From NCBI GenBank assembly GCA_023251415.1, contig JAHEYX010000179.1, positions 1 through 6,672 of the forward strand: a stretch of DNA of 6,672 nt, read 5' to 3'. The notes under the pieces were generated by a model, which was given only the letters and a program-made list of their open reading frames with translations, was not told the DNA's origin and made no database searches. Below, in pieces: positions 1 to 4,040 of the stretch. The stretch's first letter is position 1. Every line of letters begins with the position of its first letter. The translations under genes were made by a program, and so were the position numbers. Source of the DNA: Chitinophagales bacterium. GTDB taxonomy: Bacteria > Bacteroidota > Bacteroidia > Chitinophagales > CAIODY01.

Positions 1-1522
1 AAGTGTTTAACTGAACCGTATTTCCAGAATTGGTATTAGATAAAACTGTTTTACCATTACAATCCAACAAGCGCCATTGCTTAATAATTGAAGAGGCTGT
101 AATGCTTACTTCATTTGCAAACGGACTTGGATAAGCTTCCAAGTGCAATTGATTGGCAATGGATGCCACTCCGTTACTTGTCATTATAGTAAATACAGCT
201 GCACTGGATGAATTTGTTGAAGCTGCCGACGCATCTGAAACGCGAACTTTACAGGTTGAACTAGTAGCAATCACCGGAACTGTCCAGGAATAAGTGTTAG
301 CATTTGATGTGCTCGCAATAATCGTATTCCAAGTAGCGCCATTATCGGTACTGTATTCTAACATAACATTGGTAATGCCGGTGCTATTCCAAGTAATGGA
401 ATAAGTATGGCCGGTTAATAAAGTGTCGCCGCCATTCGGATAAGTTAATGTTATGGTTGGTGCAGTAATAAAAGGTGTTCCGGAATATTTATAAATACCC
501 GGGTATATGGCAGCAAGCGAAGAATCGCGATAGCCTCCGGTCCAAATATTACCGGCATCATAAACGGCAATCGTATAATGATAAACACCTGCATCTAAAG
601 TGGTCCAAGTAGCACCATCGTCAGTTGAAAAAGCACTTCCATTTCCGGTATTGGCAGCATCTCTACCTACCCCTATATAAGTTCCAGTTGTACCCGGTAT
701 ATAACGAATACCTAAGCTATAATAATCACCACTTGCTCCAACCGGTGACCAGGTTGTTCCTCCATCAGAAGTGCTGTATAAATTTTTAAATGAATCCAAT
801 GCCAATCCGCTTAAGTTATTTTTAAAAGAAACCGATTGGATATAATTTGCTCCTGTATTTGCAGCAGTCCAATGTTGACCGAAATCTAAACTGCGAAATA
901 CGCGGCCGGTTGTAGTTCCAAACCAAATCGAGTTACCCAAAACACAGTAATTAGCCGTTAAACCATATTCCGTTCCTCCTGCATTCGTTAAGTTAGCTCC
1001 CGGAACTGCCGTCCATGTTAATCCGCCATCTGAAGTCGTATAAACTTCGAAATCTGTTCCAACAGGATCACCTAAGGCAAAACCATGAGCAGCATCTTTA
1101 AAATAAATGAAATCCGGAAAACTGGTTGAACTGTTAAAATGCCCAACTAATTCTTGCGTCCAAGTAGTACCTCCATCAACCGTTTTATAGATTCTACCTC
1201 CTGCCGCAGAGGGATTATACATACTTACCCAAGCGGTGTTGGCATCAATACCACAAATGTTCGACATACTAAATCCTACTGCCGCAGGAATAGTACCGGC
1301 TGTCCAAGTTAAACCGCCGTCGGTTGATTTACTGAAATCGTTTGACCAAACACCTGCTGCATAAGGCTGTTGAGAGCCTGCCGCCCAAATTACTTGCGAA
1401 TTTACAGCATGCATATCCACTAATGTTTTTGTTCCGGGCATCCCGCTGTCTTCAGATGTCCATTGTGCCGAAGCAGCAAGTGCCCAGCCTAAAAAGGTTA
1501 AAATGGTAATTATTTTTTTCAT
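1..1522 (-). CDS. Secreted Asp-box beta-propeller protein with T9SS type A sorting domain (3' end cut by window edge)
   Basis: The reading frame runs unbroken from ATG at 1522-1520 to the left edge, giving 507 whole codons with no stop. Residues 1-20 form a signal peptide (Lys-Lys, hydrophobic core, ASAQ cleavage region). Asp-box motifs (S/T-x-D-x-G-x-T-W) lie at residues 66-73, 114-121, 163-170, 211-218 (degenerate, SLDFGQHW), 251-258 and 299-306, as in sialidase-like or YCF48/sortilin-type beta-propellers. Residues about 355-446 look like an Ig-like domain (starting TYPNGGDTLLTG), which holds a seventh Asp-box at 391-398. From about 461 (LEAYPSPFANEVSI) a type IX secretion sorting domain begins; its last part is outside the window. 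The protein is inferred to be exported by Sec, passed through the outer membrane by T9SS, and released or surface-anchored. Asp-boxes are structural, and I see no sialidase FRIP motif, so no enzyme activity can be assigned. The gene is divergent from the sigma-54 activator. Confidence 0.9.
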   Translation of the reverse strand, partial: MKKIITILTFLGWALAASAQWTSEDSGMPGTKTLVDMHAVNSQVIWAAGSQQPYAAGVWSNDFSKSTDGGLTWTAGTIPAAVGFSMSNICGIDANTAWVSMYNPSAAGGRIYKTVDGGTTWTQELVGHFNSSTSFPDFIYFKDAAHGFALGDPVGTDFEVYTTSDGGLTWTAVPGANLTNAGGTEYGLTANYCVLGNSIWFGTTTGRVFRSLDFGQHWTAANTGANYIQSVSFKNNLSGLALDSFKNLYSTSDGGTTWSPVGASGDYYSLGIRYIPGTTGTYIGVGRDAANTGNGSAFSTDDGATWTTLDAGVYHYTIAVYDAGNIWTGGYRDSSLAAIYPGIYKYSGTPFITAPTITLTYPNGGDTLLTGHTYSITWNSTGITNVMLEYSTDNGATWNTIIASTSNANTYSWTVPVIATSSTCKVRVSDASAASTNSSSAAVFTIMTSNGVASIANQLHLEAYPSPFANEVSITASSIIKQWRLLDCNGKTVLSNTNSGNTVQLNT

Positions 1523-1663
1523 AATAATGGTTTTAGTTGGTGCTAATATAAGTTAAGTTTACAAAATGCCCAAAGCTTAGTTCTTTCATTTCAATTAAAT
1601 TAGCCTATTCCTAACACTTGCCATTAATCACCTTACCAATTTCTTAAACTTTTGCTTTTTCGA

Positions 1664-1692
1664 TTGCAGATAAAAAACAAATAGTAGATTTG
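1664..1692 (+). promoter_or_regulatory. Bacteroidota-type promoter for the activator-lptE operon
   Basis: TAGATTTG at 1685-1692 matches the Bacteroidota primary-sigma -7 consensus TAnnTTTG exactly. A TTG at 1664-1666 lies 18 bp upstream of it, a suitable -33 element. Transcription would start around 1697-1700, leaving a leader of only about 12-15 nt before the GTG at 1712. The in-frame TAG at 1685-1687 lies inside the -7 box and limits how far the coding region can extend upstream. No convincing sigma-54 -24/-12 site was found here, so the activator gene is probably transcribed by the housekeeping sigma factor. Confidence 0.65.
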
Positions 1693-1711
1693 TAAACAAA
1701 AAGAACGAACC

Positions 1712-2956
1712 GTGGATTTACAAGCACTGAAACAACGCTATGGCATTTTGGGAAATACACCCGCTTTAAATTATGCATTGCAAATAGCAACACAAGTAGC
1801 ACCAACCGATTTATCTGTTTTAATTACCGGTGAAAGCGGTGTTGGTAAGGAAGTGTTTTCGCAAATGATTCACCAACTTTCAACTCGAAAGCACAATTCA
1901 TTCATAGCTGTTAACTGTGGTGCCATTCCTGAAGGAACAATTGATAGCGAATTATTCGGACACGAAAAAGGATCGTTTACCGGTGCCGTAGATTCAAGAA
2001 AAGGGTATTTTGAAACCGTGAGTGGTGGAACTATTTTTTTAGATGAGATTGCCGAAATGCCTTTAGGTACACAAGCCCGATTATTACGGGTGCTCGAAAC
2101 CGGCGAATTCATTAAAGTAGGGGCTTCAAAAGTATTAAAAACAGATGTTCGTGTAATTGCAGCAACTAATGTTAATCTAAAAGAAATGATTAGCATCGGT
2201 AAGTTTAGAGAAGATTTGTTTTATCGATTAAATACAGTGCCTATTAAAGTACCTTCCCTTCGCGAAAGAAAAGAAGATATCCCTTTATTGTTTAGAAAGT
2301 TCTGTATCGACTTTGCTGATAAATACAGAAGCCATCCGATTTCTTTAGATGAATCAGCTCGACAAGTGCTTTTAACTTATCATTGGCCGGGCAATATTCG
2401 TGAATTAAAAAATATGGCCGAACAAATTTCTGTTTTAAGCACAACAAAAGAAGTAACTGCCAATGAGCTGTTAAGATTCATGCCTGATGGGCAACTCAGT
2501 AATTTACCGGCTTTAGTACCCTCCGGTAATACCGGTCAAACTTTCGCTAATGAGCGAGAAATGATGTATCAGGTTTTGTTTGATATGAAAAAGGATGTGA
2601 ATGATTTAAAAAAAGCATTTGCTAATATTCTTCAAGGTCAAGCAGTAAACAATCCGGTTACTGATAAAGAATTTTATCCGGAGCCTGATGGTTCCACTAA
2701 CTTTACTATAAATACCACTCCTACAATTGCCGTTAATACACCGCCGGTGCAACCAATCAACCCCAATCAACCGGTAATTTTACAGCAATCGACTGCTGTA
2801 GAAGAATCATTGAATATCGCAGAACGTGAAAAAGAATTAATTACTAAAGCACTAAAAAAACACAAAAGCCGCAGAAGAAACGCTGCCATAGAATTAGGTA
2901 TTTCTGAACGCACTTTATATCGCAAAGTAAAAGAGTATAATTTAGAAAATTTATAA
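1712..2956 (+). CDS. Sigma-54-dependent transcriptional activator (AAA+ with Fis-type HTH, no receiver domain)
   Basis: This 414-residue bacterial enhancer-binding protein would use ATP hydrolysis to open promoters held by sigma-54 RNA polymerase. Motifs in order: Walker A GESGVGKE (40-47), the sigma-54-contacting loop as GSFTGA (87-92), Walker B GGTIFLDE (105-112), sensor I AATN (150-153), the arginine-finger region FREDLFYRLN (165-174) and sensor II WPGNIREL (225-232). A charged helical segment follows (about 279-308), then a Pro/Asn/Thr-rich linker (about 315-362), and a Fis-type helix-turn-helix at the C-terminus (about 386-410, with AAIELGISERTLYRK). The AAA+ domain begins almost at the N-terminus, so there is no receiver, GAF or PAS domain, as in PspF. 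The GTG start at 1712 is the only plausible one, because an in-frame TAG lies at 1685-1687 and the next Met falls inside the ATPase. lptE follows after 10 bp, so the two form an operon. Target promoters are unknown. Confidence 0.95.
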   Translation: MDLQALKQRYGILGNTPALNYALQIATQVAPTDLSVLITGESGVGKEVFSQMIHQLSTRKHNSFIAVNCGAIPEGTIDSELFGHEKGSFTGAVDSRKGYFETVSGGTIFLDEIAEMPLGTQARLLRVLETGEFIKVGASKVLKTDVRVIAATNVNLKEMISIGKFREDLFYRLNTVPIKVPSLRERKEDIPLLFRKFCIDFADKYRSHPISLDESARQVLLTYHWPGNIRELKNMAEQISVLSTTKEVTANELLRFMPDGQLSNLPALVPSGNTGQTFANEREMMYQVLFDMKKDVNDLKKAFANILQGQAVNNPVTDKEFYPEPDGSTNFTINTTPTIAVNTPPVQPINPNQPVILQQSTAVEESLNIAEREKELITKALKKHKSRRRNAAIELGISERTLYRKVKEYNLENL

Positions 2957-2966
2957 GCCTAATTCA

Positions 2967-3488
2967 ATGATGTTTACCACTTTCCAATCTAAATTATCCA
3001 TTGCGCTTTGTTTACTTTTTGTATTAATTAGCCAATCTTCTTGTCATGTCTATTCATTTACAGGTGCTTCAATAGACCCTAATGTTAAAACAATTAGTAT
3101 TAAATACTTTAGCAATCAGGCAGCAAAAATAAACCCTGTATTAAGCCAGCAATTTACAGAAGCCCTTAAAGATAAATTTACTCGTGAAACTAGTTTACAG
3201 CTCATCGAAAAAAATGGCGATTTAGAGCTAAGCGGTGCTATAACAGACTATTCTATACTTGCTATTGGACGTCAAGGTAATCAGGCAGCAGCTAACCAAT
3301 TATCTATTTCAGTAAAAGTAGATTTCATTAATAATAAAAAGGAAAATGATCAATGGTCAACAATTTTCACTAAATCAGCTACCTATGAATCGAGCCAATC
3401 TTTGGCAGCTGTTGAAGGTGAATTAGTTACTCAAATCAACAAACTGTTGGTTGACGAGATATTTAATAAAGCAGTAGTAAATTGGTAA
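2967..3488 (+). CDS. lptE: LptE-family LPS-assembly lipoprotein
   Basis: This 173-residue protein resembles the Bacteroidota form of LptE, the outer-membrane lipoprotein that plugs the LptD barrel and helps insert lipopolysaccharide into the outer leaflet. Residues 1-25 are a lipoprotein signal peptide with a hydrophobic stretch (about 11-21), and Cys26 is the likely lipidated residue. The -3 position is Gln rather than the usual Leu/Val/Ile (QSSC). The mature part begins HVYSFTGASIDPNVKTISI, then carries the family's LSQQFTEALKDKF helix (59-71), a GDLELSGAITDY strand pair (84-95) and the C-terminal IFNKAVVNW (165-173), all familiar from LptE homologues of this phylum. Two ATG codons are adjacent (2967 and 2970), and either could start it; no clear Shine-Dalgarno is visible. 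It lies 10 bp after the sigma-54 activator gene, a pairing I recall as recurrent in Bacteroidota. Family assignment is from pattern recognition, not a search. Confidence 0.88.
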   Translation: MMFTTFQSKLSIALCLLFVLISQSSCHVYSFTGASIDPNVKTISIKYFSNQAAKINPVLSQQFTEALKDKFTRETSLQLIEKNGDLELSGAITDYSILAIGRQGNQAAANQLSISVKVDFINNKKENDQWSTIFTKSATYESSQSLAAVEGELVTQINKLLVDEIFNKAVVNW

Positions 3489-3935
3489 TTAGTTGGCGCT
3501 CAAATCTTCTGTTTGCGGCACTTCGTTGTCAAAATTATAGTATTCGACAATTTTAATTTCCGGGTTTAATGAAACCTTCACCGGACAAGTACGTGCTACT
3601 CGCTCAATCAATTTACGTTCGCTATCATTCCAGGTATTAGGCGGAAAGTCAATATCCAAATGAATTTCCCCAATTCTTCTCGGATTATTATACATAACTT
3701 TAGCTACCTTGATTTGAGTATTGGTGAAATCCCATTTACGGTTTTCCTTTTTTCCGAAAATCCCCAAAGTTGTTAAAATACAAGCAGCTAACGATGTAGC
3801 CACTAAATCAGTAGGAGAAAAATATTCTCCTTTACCACTGTTATCGGTTGGAGCATCAGTAAGGATATAATTTTTGGATTGCAAATGCACACACTCCGTG
3901 CGCAAATTGCCTTTATAGGTTACTCTAGAGGTCAT
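3489..3935 (-). CDS. OsmC family protein
   Basis: I chose the ATG at 3935-3933 (148 residues, MTSRVTYKGNLRTE...). The frame stays open to another ATG at 3974, but the extra 13 residues are not family-like, while VTYKGNLR is a typical OsmC first strand. OsmC/Ohr proteins are dimeric cytoplasmic proteins, several of which reduce organic hydroperoxides with two cysteines. Both cysteines are present: Cys52 in the helix SPTDLVATSLAAC and Cys117 in ARTCPVKVSLNP. At the place where Ohr has its conserved Glu, ten residues before the first Cys, this protein has Thr42 followed by Asp43, so it fits a YhfA-like OsmC subfamily better than classical Ohr, and peroxidase activity is uncertain. Its TAA abuts the lptE TAA with no spacer, and the two genes are convergent. 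The fibre-like gene lies upstream on the same strand across 105 bp. Confidence 0.88.
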   Translation of the reverse strand: MTSRVTYKGNLRTECVHLQSKNYILTDAPTDNSGKGEYFSPTDLVATSLAACILTTLGIFGKKENRKWDFTNTQIKVAKVMYNNPRRIGEIHLDIDFPPNTWNDSERKLIERVARTCPVKVSLNPEIKIVEYYNFDNEVPQTEDLSAN

Positions 3936-3985
3936 AAGAATGGTTGTTTTCTTGCAACGAATATAGTAAACCAAATCAATACTTC

Positions 3986-4009
3986 AAAAAAAGATACACG
4001 TCGTTGTAT
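3986..4009 (-). terminator. Possible weak intrinsic terminator after the fibre-like gene
   Basis: Read on the minus strand, ATACA (4009-4005) can pair with TGTAT (3998-3994) around a 6-nt loop. After one C, seven consecutive T residues follow (3992-3986). It begins about 32 nt beyond the stop of the fibre-like gene and lies before the OsmC start. The stem is only 5 bp and AT-rich, so it may be chance or inefficient; read-through into the OsmC gene is possible. Confidence 0.3.
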
Positions 4010-4040
4010 TGTAAACCAAACGAAAGGTACTGTTTTTTAA

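Noticed and set aside
1562..1577. Candidate -7 boxes for the propeller gene on the minus strand (GCATTTTG, AAGCTTTG)
   Set aside because: Each differs from TAnnTTTG in the leading TA, and no well-spaced TTG element stands out, so no promoter is called.
1651..1668. Possible sigma-54 -24/-12 promoter ending in TTGCA before the activator
   Set aside because: The -12 part fits, but the -24 position reads TGC rather than TGG and lacks the CA that should follow. The TAGATTTG promoter explains the region better.
1870..2196. Open frame on the minus strand inside the sigma-54 activator
   Set aside because: It is fully antisense to a well-supported AAA+ domain, and its translation has no recognisable motif.
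3936..3974. Longer OsmC start at 3974
   Set aside because: The extra residues MVYYIRCKKTTIL do not resemble the family N-terminus, while the ATG at 3935 leads straight into the typical first strand.
3955..4006. Inverted CAACGA/TCGTTG pair and the direct GTAAACCAAA pair before the OsmC gene as an operator or attachment site
   Set aside because: The arms are 6 and 10 bp in AT-rich DNA with no integrase or regulator gene adjacent; chance is a sufficient explanation.
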